From Imperialibacter sp965651695 (GTDB lineage Bacteria; Bacteroidota; Bacteroidia; Cytophagales; Cyclobacteriaceae): a stretch of DNA of 64,000 bases. The position numbers were made by a program, and so were the translations under genes. Where the stretch lies: assembly GCA_965651695.1 (NCBI GenBank), contig CBFGTI010000005.1, positions 15,057 to 79,056 of the forward strand, written 5' to 3'. The notes below the pieces were generated by a model. That model had not been told where the DNA came from, made no database searches, and worked only from the letters and a program-made list of their open reading frames with translations. Of this stretch, positions 50,234-60,043 are shown piece after piece. Each line of letters opens with the position of its first letter. Position 1 is the stretch's first letter.

Positions 50234-53191
50234 TTGAGGTATCATACTTATATCGCAACAGTTTTGAGTAGCAGCACTAGTATAAACAACAGCCAGCCCA
50301 AAAAAACACTGATCAGCATTCTGATTGTGCTGGGCATTTTCGTAGGGAACGTTTTGTTTGCCCAAATCCTTCCGGGCACTCCTCTTATCACCAATTACTC
50401 TATCGACGATTACCAGGCAGGCTCGCACAACTGGTCGGCTGTGCAAGACAAGGAGGGCGTTTTGTATTTTGGCAATCATTTTGGCGTGCTTGCCTACAAC
50501 GGCACCCACTGGCAATTGATAGCGCAGCCCGCAAACAAAACTCTCATCCGCTCGCTTGCCATCGACAGCAAAGGAACTATCTACGCTGGTTGTCAAAACG
50601 ACTTCGGGTTCCTTCAAAAAGGCCACAACGGCCAGTTCGCTTTCGTCAGCCTGCTGAATACAGTACCTGAAGATGACCGCAACTTCAGCGATGTCTGGCG
50701 CATTGTAGTCACCCCCGAGGCCGTTTATTTTCACACGGCAACCCGGTTGTTTCGCTACAGCCAGGGGGAAATGTCGGTGCTGAAGGCAAAAAACAATTTC
50801 GAGTACATTGCAGCCATCAACGACAAGCTGTATATAGCCGAGAAAGACCTGGGGCTGCACCTGCTTAACGGCGACACACTCCTAAGCCTCCCCGAAGCCG
50901 GCCTGCTGAGGTCGCGGCAAGTCCAGTTTCTTCTTCCCCTGGCAAAAGACAACCTGCTTGCCGGCACCCTGAATGATGGTCTGTATGTATTCGACGGAAA
51001 ACAAGTGACCAGATGGGAAACCGAAGCAGCTGCCGGGCTACGGGAGAACAAAATCAAGTCGGGATACTTAATGAGTAATGGCAATTATGCCATTGGCACT
51101 ATTCACAACGGCCTGTATGTAATTGATAAAGAAGGAAAGCTGGTTTTGCACCTGAACGAAGAAAAGGGCCTGCAAGACAATCTCGTTAACTATGTAAAGG
51201 AAGACAACACCGGCAATCTGTGGCTGGCCACCGACAACGGGATCGATTTTGTTGAAGCCTCCTCGCCTTTTTCGTACCTCGATGGCAAAAGTGGCGTGTC
51301 GGGCTCTGTATATGCGGTGTCAGTTGCCGACAATAAAATGTTTGCCGGCTCGGCCAAGGGACTGCTCTTTCGGCCTTTGCAAAATATACTGGAAGCAGAT
51401 TTCGAAGTGTTCCAAAACCTGAGCCAGCCTACCTGGAGCATCACACCCATCGACAACGAAATAATTGTAGGCAACCACAGTGGCACCTTCAGCATTCGCA
51501 ACAGCAGCCTCGTGCAACTCACCGACTACCCCGGCGGTTGGACTTACCAACTGCTGGAAAACGACGACAGGTATATGATTGGCGGCTACTATTATGGCCT
51601 TCTCCTTTTCAAAAAAGTAAATGGCTTTTGGCAGTTTTCGCACCGGATAGAGAGGTTCGACGAATCTTCGCGCGTGATTGGGCAGGCGAATGATGGCACC
51701 ATCTGGATTGCACATGGATACAAAGGGGTTTTTAAGGTCGAATTGGATAAATCACTCCGGAGGGCCGCCAACGTAACGTTCTACGACCAGTCCAAAGGCT
51801 TTCCTTCGAACATCTTCATCAGCGTTTTCAAAGTTCGCAACGAGATCCTTTTCGGCACCGAGAAAGGGATTTACCATTACGACCCGGCTACCGACAGCAT
51901 GAAAGTCCATCCTCACTACAAAGAGATTTTCGGTACAAATACACACATAAGGCAGCTGCAGGAGGATGAAGAAGGAAACACCTGGTTTGTAGCCGGGGAT
52001 GAAAAAAACGACCAGACGGGTATACTCCGGTTCAGCCACGACGGTTCTTTCAAACTTACCTATACGCCTTTCCAGCGGCTAAAAGGTAAGCATGTGCCGG
52101 GGTTTGAAAACTTCACTTTTGCTGGCAACAATGTGCTGATCGGCAGCAAAAACGGAATAATTGTTTTAAACAAATCGACCAAAGCCAATTATACCGACGA
52201 ATTCCAGGTAGTATTGCACGAGGTGAAAACAACCGGCAACGATTCCCTGTTATATGGCACGGTATTCCCTCAGCCCGGCGAGGCAAAGACTGAAGTGCAA
52301 GAACGAGCCCCTGTGCTTCCCTACGAGTTGAATGCACTAAGTTTTAGCTTTTCAGCTCCGTATTACACGGAACCCGACAAGATCCGTTACAGCTACTACC
52401 TGCAGGGCGTCGATAACGATTGGTCGCCCTGGGCAACCAGCAACTCCAGGGAATATACCAACCTGCGAGAAGGGGCCTACAGCTTCAGGGTAAAGGCGAT
52501 GAATGTGTATGGCATTGAAAGCGGCGTAAGAGAATATGCTTTTGCAGTGTTACCACCCTGGTACCGTACCACCTGGGCCTATGGCGGTTATGTGCTGCTC
52601 GCTATCATCACGCTACTTGCGCTTAACCAGTGGAAAAATTATCGTTTTAAGATTGAAAGAAAGAAAATAAGACTGGAGCAGCTGCAGCAAAAACGCCTGG
52701 AGCACGCCGAAAAGATTAAAGAAAAGCTGGAAGTAGAAAACCAGATCATGAACATTAACAAAGAGAAACTTGAGGGTGAACTGGCCACCAATGCGGTGTT
52801 TCTTGTACAGGTAAACGAAAAGATGATTTCCGTGAGAGAAAGACTTGCCGAACTGAAGAAACAGTCGACGCCCGAAATCCGGAAAAAACTTGACAACATT
52901 ATTGTTGAAATAAACAAAGACATCGAGAGTGAAGATGCCTGGAAGGATTTTTTGAGGTATTTCAACCAATCGCACCACGATTTCCTGCACCGGCTGCACA
53001 CTGCTTACCCGGACCTCACAAGCGTCGACATAAAATTGTGTGCTTTTTTGCGCATGAATCTTTCCAGCAAACAAATTGCTTCACTTATGAACATCACGTT
53101 GCGGGGCGTAGAGGCCGGCAGATTGCGGATACGCAAAAAACTGCAACTTGATCCCGCCACTAACCTTACCGACTTTATAGTAAAGTTCTAG
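50234..53191 (+). CDS. Membrane one-component regulator: beta-propeller, Y_Y_Y, coiled coil, HTH
   Basis: No in-frame ATG is present upstream, so translation probably starts at TTG 50234 or TTG 50264. A signal anchor follows (TLISILIVLGIFVGNVLFAQ). Periplasmic two-component-type propeller repeats (about 50-690) include GNLWLATDNGIDFVEA and GTIWIAHGYKGVFKVE. A Y_Y_Y domain follows (about 700-770, IRYSYYLQGVDNDWSPWATS and YTNLREGAYSFRVKA). One membrane helix (TWAYGGYVLLAIITLLALNQ, about 775-795) is followed by a coiled coil, and a C-terminal LuxR-like HTH closes the protein (LSSKQIASLMNITLRGVEAG). It should bind a periplasmic ligand (polysaccharide breakdown product) and control nearby genes directly. 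The GH16 gene lies 145 bases downstream. Confidence 0.88.
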   Translation: MRYHTYIATVLSSSTSINNSQPKKTLISILIVLGIFVGNVLFAQILPGTPLITNYSIDDYQAGSHNWSAVQDKEGVLYFGNHFGVLAYNGTHWQLIAQPANKTLIRSLAIDSKGTIYAGCQNDFGFLQKGHNGQFAFVSLLNTVPEDDRNFSDVWRIVVTPEAVYFHTATRLFRYSQGEMSVLKAKNNFEYIAAINDKLYIAEKDLGLHLLNGDTLLSLPEAGLLRSRQVQFLLPLAKDNLLAGTLNDGLYVFDGKQVTRWETEAAAGLRENKIKSGYLMSNGNYAIGTIHNGLYVIDKEGKLVLHLNEEKGLQDNLVNYVKEDNTGNLWLATDNGIDFVEASSPFSYLDGKSGVSGSVYAVSVADNKMFAGSAKGLLFRPLQNILEADFEVFQNLSQPTWSITPIDNEIIVGNHSGTFSIRNSSLVQLTDYPGGWTYQLLENDDRYMIGGYYYGLLLFKKVNGFWQFSHRIERFDESSRVIGQANDGTIWIAHGYKGVFKVELDKSLRRAANVTFYDQSKGFPSNIFISVFKVRNEILFGTEKGIYHYDPATDSMKVHPHYKEIFGTNTHIRQLQEDEEGNTWFVAGDEKNDQTGILRFSHDGSFKLTYTPFQRLKGKHVPGFENFTFAGNNVLIGSKNGIIVLNKSTKANYTDEFQVVLHEVKTTGNDSLLYGTVFPQPGEAKTEVQERAPVLPYELNALSFSFSAPYYTEPDKIRYSYYLQGVDNDWSPWATSNSREYTNLREGAYSFRVKAMNVYGIESGVREYAFAVLPPWYRTTWAYGGYVLLAIITLLALNQWKNYRFKIERKKIRLEQLQQKRLEHAEKIKEKLEVENQIMNINKEKLEGELATNAVFLVQVNEKMISVRERLAELKKQSTPEIRKKLDNIIVEINKDIESEDAWKDFLRYFNQSHHDFLHRLHTAYPDLTSVDIKLCAFLRMNLSSKQIASLMNITLRGVEAGRLRIRKKLQLDPATNLTDFIVKF

Positions 53192-53336
53192 CATTCGAAA
53201 AATTGAGCGGGCCACTGCCCATGTGGTAGTAAAATGGTAGTGCTGTAGTAGCTGTGTGAGGCCCCTGTTTTTGCGCGCAAACGATTGAATGACCTACTTG
53301 TAGCTTGCTTAAACTACACACAAATCTTAGAAAGTT

Positions 53337-55823
53337 ATGCGTATTAACACAATCATCAATGCAGAAATAAGGAGTGCGCTGCGCACTGTCAAATTGCTGC
53401 TGGCTGCAGTGGTTGTTCTGATGACAGGAACAAACCTGCGAGCGCAATGCCCTTCAGTGATATGGGCAGACGAATTTACCGGCTCCTCGCTTGATCTCAA
53501 CAAATGGAGCTATCAAACAGGCGACGGCTGCGCCGAAGGAATATGCGGGTGGGGCAACAACGAACTTCAAACCTACCAAACAGCCAATGTAACCGTAAAC
53601 AACGGCCAGATGACGATAACTGCCAAAAAGGAAAGGATTAAAGCCAAAAATTACACCTCCGGAAGAATTCGTACCATCAACAAGGGCGACTGGACGTACG
53701 GCAGGTACGAAGCGCTTATCCGGCTGCCTGCAGGGCAGGGCCTATGGCCGGCATTTTGGATGCTGCCAACCGATGAGGTATACGGCGGTTGGCCACAAAG
53801 CGGCGAAATCGATGTGATGGAGTTTATCGGCAGGGAGCCCTCACAAACCCTCGGCTATATCCACTACGGAGATCCCTATCCAAACAATCAGAGCCAGGGC
53901 AATAAATTCGTAAAGCATTCGGGTGAATTTCCCGGCGTTTGGCACGAATTTGCCATAGAATGGGAGCCGGGAGTTATCAGGTGGTTTGTGGACGGCATTT
54001 TATTCTCAACCAAAACTGCCGCTGACGTGTCTCCCGCCCACTGGCCGTTCGATCAGCGTTTCCACATTATAATGAACATAGCAGTTGGTGGAAATTTAGG
54101 CGGGCCAGTCGACGACAGCATTTTTCCAGCCGCCATGGATGTAGAATATGTGCGGGTTTACGACGGCTTCAAACCATATATCTCAGGCAACCGGACGGTG
54201 TCAAACCAGGCGTCAGGCCAAACTTATACCATTGGGAACGTGCCTTCCAACACCAATGTGAGCTGGTCGGTACCCGCTGGGGCAACCATAGTGTCGGGGC
54301 AGGGCACACCCACTGTAACGGTCAACTGGGGAACCACCAGCGGTAATGTAACGGCGGCATTTTCAAACGGCTGCAGCGGCCAAACACTTGCTATCGATGT
54401 GCTTGTAGAACCCGCCTACATCAAAGACTTCACTTTCGAAAACTTCGACAACCCCGGAGCTATAACGTTTTCCTCCAGCACAGGCACTCATAGCGAAGTA
54501 AGCAACCCCGCACCAAACACAGTCAATTCGTCAGCTACTTCAGGCAAATACATTCGGAATTCAGCTGAACAATACGACGTGCTTGTCTATAATCCCAATT
54601 CAACAGTACCGGATGCCTCCCAGTACACTAGCAAAGCCAGAAAATTTGTGATGGATGTACTCACGTCTGCCCCCGTTGGCACAGAGATCCTTCTGCAACT
54701 GGAAACAGCCGACGCCACCTCGTCTAATTACCCTACAGGCCGCCACAGCAGGTATATCGGGAAAGTCACACAAAATGAATCTTGGGAAAGAATGGAGTTC
54801 AACCTTCTGGACAGACCCGACGGCGGAGCTTCCAATACTGGCATTACCAACATGATCCTGCTTTTTGCCTCCAATACATTTACTGGCGACACTTACTACT
54901 ACGACAACTTTGACAGCTATAAAGCAGACGACGGCTCCGGCGGAAGTAATGCGGCACCCACTGCAACCGTTACCTCGCCGGCGGACGGAGCTACCTTTAC
55001 CACGCTGGATCCCATTTCCCTTTCGGCCACGGCTTCGGATAGTGATGGCTCGGTAAGCCAGGTGGAATTCTTCGTAAACGGGCAGTCGGCCGGCGTTGAC
55101 GCCTCATCGCCATACCAGGTTTCATACACACCTGCCGCGGATGGCAGCTATTCCCTTACGGCCACGGCCACCGACAACGGCGGTGCAACTGGAACATCGC
55201 AGCCAGTTAGCTTTACCGTAAGTACTGGCGGGGGCACGCCGCTGCCGATGACAAACGTAATCAACCTCAGCACAGTGGCGCAAGGGCCGAAAACCAAAGC
55301 AGTTGCCGAAGTGGTGGTTACATCATCCAGTGGGGGGGTAAGCGGCGCGCTGGTAGAAGTAAGCTGGTCGGGCGACTACACCGGTACAGCAAGTGGCAGC
55401 ACGGCTTCAAACGGAGCAGTAACGTTCGAAACGCCATCGATCAGGAATGCCGCCAATTTCACAATAACAATAAACAACATTACCAAAAGCGGATACACCT
55501 GGGACCAGGCCAACAGCCAAACCTCGGCAAGCGTGGGCTCGGCGGGGCGATTTGCTGCACCGGAAGTAACCGAAAATCGCGAAACGGGTATTTGGCAGAT
55601 CGACGCCTACCCCAACCCGGCTTCCGACGTTCTCAACTTCAGGCAAAGCCAGGCGCTGCCGGTTCAAGTCAAGGTGTTCTCGTTTACCGGTCAGGTGCTA
55701 ATGATAAGGAACGACGACCGCTCCAGGTTTGAAGTGAACGTAAGCAACCTTGCGAAGGGAGTTTACTACTACCACGTTTATCAGGGGGAAGCCGTCTCCA
55801 TAGGTAAATTTATAAAGGAGTAA
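53337..55823 (+). CDS. GH16 endo-beta-glucanase/laminarinase with type IX sorting domain
   Basis: A signal peptide (residues 1-36, ending NLRAQ) precedes a GH16 domain (about 37-280). Its catalytic signature is SGEIDVMEFIG, nucleophile Glu157, Asp159, and acid/base Glu162. Supporting segments are IWADEFTGSSLDLNKWSYQT, LWPAFWMLPTDEVYGGWP, and YIHYGDPYP. An Ig-like PKD-type stretch (about 290-360) follows, then a carbohydrate-binding-like beta domain (about 365-535), a bacterial Ig repeat ATVTSPADGATFTTLDPISL (about 543-650) and the C-terminal type A sorting domain (YPNPASDVLNFRQSQALPVQ, GVYYYHVYQG). It should be secreted via the type IX system and cleaved by PorU, and the target is probably beta-1,3-glucan. 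A regulator gene is directly upstream. Confidence 0.92.
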   Translation: MRINTIINAEIRSALRTVKLLLAAVVVLMTGTNLRAQCPSVIWADEFTGSSLDLNKWSYQTGDGCAEGICGWGNNELQTYQTANVTVNNGQMTITAKKERIKAKNYTSGRIRTINKGDWTYGRYEALIRLPAGQGLWPAFWMLPTDEVYGGWPQSGEIDVMEFIGREPSQTLGYIHYGDPYPNNQSQGNKFVKHSGEFPGVWHEFAIEWEPGVIRWFVDGILFSTKTAADVSPAHWPFDQRFHIIMNIAVGGNLGGPVDDSIFPAAMDVEYVRVYDGFKPYISGNRTVSNQASGQTYTIGNVPSNTNVSWSVPAGATIVSGQGTPTVTVNWGTTSGNVTAAFSNGCSGQTLAIDVLVEPAYIKDFTFENFDNPGAITFSSSTGTHSEVSNPAPNTVNSSATSGKYIRNSAEQYDVLVYNPNSTVPDASQYTSKARKFVMDVLTSAPVGTEILLQLETADATSSNYPTGRHSRYIGKVTQNESWERMEFNLLDRPDGGASNTGITNMILLFASNTFTGDTYYYDNFDSYKADDGSGGSNAAPTATVTSPADGATFTTLDPISLSATASDSDGSVSQVEFFVNGQSAGVDASSPYQVSYTPAADGSYSLTATATDNGGATGTSQPVSFTVSTGGGTPLPMTNVINLSTVAQGPKTKAVAEVVVTSSSGGVSGALVEVSWSGDYTGTASGSTASNGAVTFETPSIRNAANFTITINNITKSGYTWDQANSQTSASVGSAGRFAAPEVTENRETGIWQIDAYPNPASDVLNFRQSQALPVQVKVFSFTGQVLMIRNDDRSRFEVNVSNLAKGVYYYHVYQGEAVSIGKFIKE

Positions 55824-55847
55824 GACCCAAAAGCTGATGCAACATCG

Positions 55848-55874
55848 GGAGAGGCCAAAAGCCTCTCCTTTTTT
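55848..55874 (+). terminator. Rho-independent terminator after the GH16 gene
   Basis: GGAGAGGC and GCCTCTCC around a CAAAA loop are followed by six T residues. Confidence 0.9.
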
Positions 55875-56147
55875 ATTGCTTGTGTACATCCATAAATCAA
55901 AGTGCCTGTGCAGTAAAGCCAGCTACTAATGGCATAGTATGCGGCCCCTAACGCCCTCTTAGCCGCAGCGGCAAATGGCACACACAGAAGTGCAGCTTTA
56001 CGTTTGAAGAACTTAACCAATACCCGCGTCCATTAAAAAATGTAAGCTAAATTTAATAGCGCACCCGTCCATCTTCGGTAACTAAATACTACATTAGAGC
56101 GTTTCCCAAGAAATTGCGTATGGGCATTTTTAATTAACTTACAGAAT

Positions 56148-57350
56148 TTGCGCAACTATTACGAAATACTTGGAATTTCTGAAGACGCCGGGCAGAGGGA
56201 GATTAAAACAGCCTTCAAAAAACTGGCTGTGCTCTACCACCCCGACAAGCACAATGGCAACCCAGCCACTGAAGAACAGTTTAAAGAAGTAAACATGGCC
56301 TACCAGGTGCTTAGCAACCCGGTAAAACGCGCCAATTACGATTACCGCCTCAAATACAGCGTACCCACTTACAGCCCGGCGCCTCCACGGCCTCCGTACC
56401 AAAGACCGGTGTATACAAAGAGAAGCGTAAGAAGCGACGATTTCACAAAAGAAGATTTGCGGCGCAACGCCATTGGCACCTTGTGGGCTTTTGGCCTCTC
56501 GCTGGTGCTGGCCACCGTGGTAATGGGCGCCATGAAAACCTACACCCACTACCAGGACGTGAAGCTGGCGGCCATGCTGCAAGAGCGCCGAATCGTGTAT
56601 AACAGCGCCGTAAGCGAGTTTAAGGAAGGAAATATTGAGGAAACGCTCGATATACTGGCTACCTTCAACCAGTTCTACAAAACAGAGGAAGACATCCGCG
56701 CTTTTAAAGAGTCGCTGCTTCGCGAACTCATCGAAAAAGGCGACCACCATTTTGAAGCCGGCGAGTACGATCCGGCGCTTCAAAACTACCTGCTTGCTTC
56801 CCCCTACCTCATCTACCTGTCGTTCGACTTCCGGCACCGCCTTGCCCGCTGCTACCAGGAAACCCACCAGTTCGAAAAGGCGCTGGACATGTACCGCGAC
56901 CTGCTGAAAACGGGCCTCCAGAAGCGAATGATACTGATGAACATGGCCCAAATTTACCGCGACGACCTCCGCGACTACCAGGAGTCGCTGCATATTTACA
57001 ACCAGGCTGCCAACCTCGCTATCGACAATTACATTTCAACCTTTGGCAAAGCTTACCTCATACTGATTCACAGTGGCAATGTGCCGGAAGAAGACTTCGA
57101 CATATTCCTGGGAGAGGCCCGGGCCTATCTGCTTACAGGTGATGTGAAGCAAAGCCTGCACGAAACCAAGTGGCTGTCGAATGTATGGCCTAAGCGAGCC
57201 GAAATTTACCTGTTGCGGGCAGAGTGCTACAGGGCCATGGGCTTCGAAGACATTGCCTGCGAAAACCTGGAAATGGCCACCAAAATAGCACCGTTGCCCG
57301 ATCATGTTATCCCCTGTTTCCCCTTCCACGCTTTGCACGGCGTCGATTAA
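56148..57350 (+). CDS. DnaJ-domain protein with membrane span and TPR region
   Basis: The start is a TTG at 56148 because the J domain begins at once (RNYYEILGISEDAGQREIKT) and no in-frame ATG lies upstream. Residues 1-67 form the J domain with HPD at 31-33 (YHPDKHN). A Pro-rich linker (70-90) is followed by one membrane helix (about 108-127, AIGTLWAFGLSLVLATVVMG). The remaining 270 residues are TPR-like repeats (FEAGEYDPALQNYLLASPYL and YQETHQFEKALDMYRDLLK). It is not a DnaJ of the full chaperone type: no Gly/Phe or zinc-finger part is present. J domain and TPR lie on opposite sides of the membrane if there is one span. No partner is adjacent. Confidence 0.85.
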   Translation: MRNYYEILGISEDAGQREIKTAFKKLAVLYHPDKHNGNPATEEQFKEVNMAYQVLSNPVKRANYDYRLKYSVPTYSPAPPRPPYQRPVYTKRSVRSDDFTKEDLRRNAIGTLWAFGLSLVLATVVMGAMKTYTHYQDVKLAAMLQERRIVYNSAVSEFKEGNIEETLDILATFNQFYKTEEDIRAFKESLLRELIEKGDHHFEAGEYDPALQNYLLASPYLIYLSFDFRHRLARCYQETHQFEKALDMYRDLLKTGLQKRMILMNMAQIYRDDLRDYQESLHIYNQAANLAIDNYISTFGKAYLILIHSGNVPEEDFDIFLGEARAYLLTGDVKQSLHETKWLSNVWPKRAEIYLLRAECYRAMGFEDIACENLEMATKIAPLPDHVIPCFPFHALHGVD

Positions 57351-57568
57351 CACCGCAGTGTCAATACCAACTGCCGCTTCCCCGCCAGTGCCGTTTCGGC
57401 CAATACCGCTCAATGGGCTGTACTTCGGTAAGAGATAACGACATACCTGGCAGGCTACTACATAGCCCCTGGAGGGTTTTAACCGCAGAAACCCGCTACG
57501 AACCGCAAGATATTTCCCCCACCACATTCTTTGAGGTTTTGCCTATTTTGCCGTTCTAAAATTTTCAT

Positions 57569-59164
57569 ATGAAGCTTATTGTTGTCCTGCTTTTATGCCT
57601 TCCGCTTGCTGTTTCGGCCAAAGACCCTTACCCAAAAAATCCGGCGCTGGACGTTCAGCATTATGTATTTAAGCTAAAATTGGCTGACAGGCACGACACA
57701 CTCAAGGCAACAGCGCAAATCAGCATCCTCCTCAAAGCCGACGTATCTTCATTTACACTGGATCTGCAAAGTGCAACAGGCCCCAGGGGGATGGCGGTTT
57801 CGGAGCTGCGGGTAAACAATAAAAAAACCCCCTTCCGGCACACCGGCGACAAGCTGACCATTGAGGGCGGCGGCAAAAACGGGGAGGTATTGGATGTGTT
57901 TGTGGCATACGCAGGCTTACCGGCCGACGGGCTTATTATCAGCAAAAACAAATACGGCGATAAAACCTTCTTTGGAGACAACTGGCCCAACCGTGCCCGG
58001 CATTGGCTGCCGGTAATCGACCATCCTTCCGACAAAGCCACCTGCGAGTTTGTAGTGGAGGCGCCGGTGTACTATGAGGTGGTGGCCAACGGCAAACTAG
58101 CGGAGGAGAGCCTGCTTACCGACCAGGTAAAGCTAACGCATTGGGTGGAAACGGTGCCCATTCCCACCAAAGTAATGGTGATGGGGGCTGCCCGGTTTGC
58201 GGTGGAGCACGTAACCGAAGTGGGTAACATACCAGTGCAGTCGTGGGTATTTCGGCAAGACCGCACCCGTGGCTTTTACGACTATGCGCCTGCCGCGGGC
58301 ATACTCGATACCCTGCAAAACATAATTGGCCCCTACCCTTTCGAAAAACTGGCCAACGTGCAGTCCAAAACCCGCTACGGAGGTATGGAGAACGCCGGCA
58401 ACATCTTCTACTTCGAAAACTCTGTAACCGGCCAGCGAAAGATCGAGACCCTGATCGCCCACGAGATTGCACACCAGTGGTTTGGCAACTCGGCTAGCGA
58501 AAAAGACTGGCACCACATCTGGCTCAGCGAAGGGTTTGCTACCTACTTTGCACAGGTATACCGGGAAAAAAAGTATGGTGCCGACAGCCTTCGGGCAGCA
58601 ATGAAGCGGCACATTCCCGAAATATTCGAATACCACGCAAAAAAACCGGCATCACCAGTGGTAGATACTACCATTGCAGACCTTACAAAGCTGCTGAGCA
58701 CCAACAGCTACCAGCGTGGTGCATGGGTGCTGCACATGCTGCGCAAAAAAGTGGGCGATGAAGCTTTTTTTAAAGGAATAAGAAAATACTATAGCAGTTA
58801 TGCTTATTCCAACGCCCTGACGGACGACTTCAGAAAGGTAATGGAAGAGGAAAGCGGCCAAAAGCTCGATGCTTTTTTTGCACAGTGGCTTTACCAGCCG
58901 AAGCTGCCGAAGCTAACTATAAACTGGACGTATGATGCTGCGAGGAAAAAGCTGGTGCTGGAAGTTGCCAGTAACCTGGCTGTCAACGAGGCCCTGCCCC
59001 TCGAAATCGCGCTTGTAGATAAAAACGGGCTTGTGAGGGAGCTATTGACCATGCAGGTATCGGGCAAGCTTTCCAAAATTGAGTGGGATGCTGCGCAAAA
59101 GCCCACAGGAATTGTAGCCGACCCCAATGTGTGGCTGCTGGCCAAGGTGGTTGTTAGTCGTTAG
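57569..59164 (+). CDS. M1-family zinc aminopeptidase, exported
   Basis: A signal peptide (KLIVVLLLCLPLAVSAKDPY) precedes a 531-residue M1 peptidase. The GxMEN exopeptidase motif (RYGGMENAGN, about 270) and the zinc motif HEIAH at 298-302 with third ligand Glu321 in WLSEGFATYF are complete (18 residues between HEXXH and Glu). N-terminal beta segments (KLTIEGGGKNGEVLDVFVAY) follow the family. The protein is shorter than classical M1 enzymes, without the C-terminal helical domain. It probably acts in the periplasm or at the surface on peptides. A long heptamer repeat follows its stop. Confidence 0.92.
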   Translation: MKLIVVLLLCLPLAVSAKDPYPKNPALDVQHYVFKLKLADRHDTLKATAQISILLKADVSSFTLDLQSATGPRGMAVSELRVNNKKTPFRHTGDKLTIEGGGKNGEVLDVFVAYAGLPADGLIISKNKYGDKTFFGDNWPNRARHWLPVIDHPSDKATCEFVVEAPVYYEVVANGKLAEESLLTDQVKLTHWVETVPIPTKVMVMGAARFAVEHVTEVGNIPVQSWVFRQDRTRGFYDYAPAAGILDTLQNIIGPYPFEKLANVQSKTRYGGMENAGNIFYFENSVTGQRKIETLIAHEIAHQWFGNSASEKDWHHIWLSEGFATYFAQVYREKKYGADSLRAAMKRHIPEIFEYHAKKPASPVVDTTIADLTKLLSTNSYQRGAWVLHMLRKKVGDEAFFKGIRKYYSSYAYSNALTDDFRKVMEEESGQKLDAFFAQWLYQPKLPKLTINWTYDAARKKLVLEVASNLAVNEALPLEIALVDKNGLVRELLTMQVSGKLSKIEWDAAQKPTGIVADPNVWLLAKVVVSR

Positions 59165-59165
59165 C

Positions 59166-59348
59166 GGTTATTTAGTTATTGGTTATTGGTTATTGGTTAT
59201 TGGTTAATGGTTATTGGTTAATGGCTATTGGTTATTGGTTATTGGTTATTGGTTATTGGTTATTGGTTAATGGTTAATGGTTAATGGTTAGTGGTTAGTG
59301 GTTAATGGTTATTGGTTATTGGTTAATGGTTATTGGTTATTGGTTAAT
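59166..59348 (+). repeat. Heptamer tandem repeat, GGTTATT family
   Basis: About 26 near-perfect seven-base units, GGTTATT with variants GGTTAAT and GGTTAGT, start at the stop codon of the M1 peptidase. The last 50 bases before the next gene are free of it. Confidence 0.85.
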
Positions 59349-59397
59349 CGTTTTGTCGCCCTATTAACAATTCACTGATAACCATTAACTTTCCCAC

Positions 59398-59808
59398 ATG
59401 GCAGGCTATTTCGGCACACCGTTAGCAAAAAAACTTGGCTTCAAAGAAGAGCACCGCATACTGCTGGTTAACCAGCCACCGCATTATTTCGACCTCTTCG
59501 AAGATTTCCCGGCTTCAGCCGTGGTTGACAGCGAGCCGGTAAATTCTCCATACGACGTTATCCACTTTTTCACTTCCAGCAAACAGGAGCTTCTGTCGCA
59601 ACTGCCGCATTTAAAAACTCTCATCCGGCAGAATGGCATGGTGTGGGTTTCGTGGCCCAAGGGCAAATCGAAGTTACCCAAAGACCTCAATGAAGACGAC
59701 GTGCGCAACTGTATGCTTTCCATAGATATGGTAGACATAAAGGTTTGCGCAATCGACAACGACTGGTCGGGACTGAAAGGCGTAATAAGGGTAGAAAAGC
59801 GGGTGTGA
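59398..59808 (+). CDS. DUF3052-family protein
   Basis: A 136-residue cytosolic protein that matches the DUF3052 pattern: AGYFGTPLAKKLGFKEEHRI opening, a central strand VIHFFTSSKQELLSQLP, GMVWVSWPKGKSKLPKDL and the end VCAIDNDWSGLKGVIRVEK. The family is conserved and of unknown function, with a SAM-methyltransferase-like fold feel but without a visible SAM motif. No catalytic residues can be named. It is alone between a repeat and the M61 gene. Confidence 0.85.
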   Translation: MAGYFGTPLAKKLGFKEEHRILLVNQPPHYFDLFEDFPASAVVDSEPVNSPYDVIHFFTSSKQELLSQLPHLKTLIRQNGMVWVSWPKGKSKLPKDLNEDDVRNCMLSIDMVDIKVCAIDNDWSGLKGVIRVEKRV

Positions 59809-60043
59809 GTGACATCCTTTCGACTGGCAATACAGCCATATATTTCACTTTCATTCAGGCATATATAATTTAACATTTTTTAATCTCGTTAAAATTGAGC
59901 AACAAGAACATATTCACGTAATTGCGGCCCAAAACAACCCCTGTATTGATTAAATAATATTAACCTTCGAACGCTGCCCGCTGAAACCGACTCAGGCACA
60001 ACAGTTTCCGGTCACTCCTGGCTCCTTCGATTTACTTATCTTG

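Noticed and set aside
56139..56993. 284-residue minus-strand open frame
   Set aside because: Antisense to the DnaJ/TPR gene, which has an intact J domain.
59166..59348. CRISPR-like array
   Set aside because: Units are seven bases, without unique spacers; a tandem repeat, not a CRISPR.
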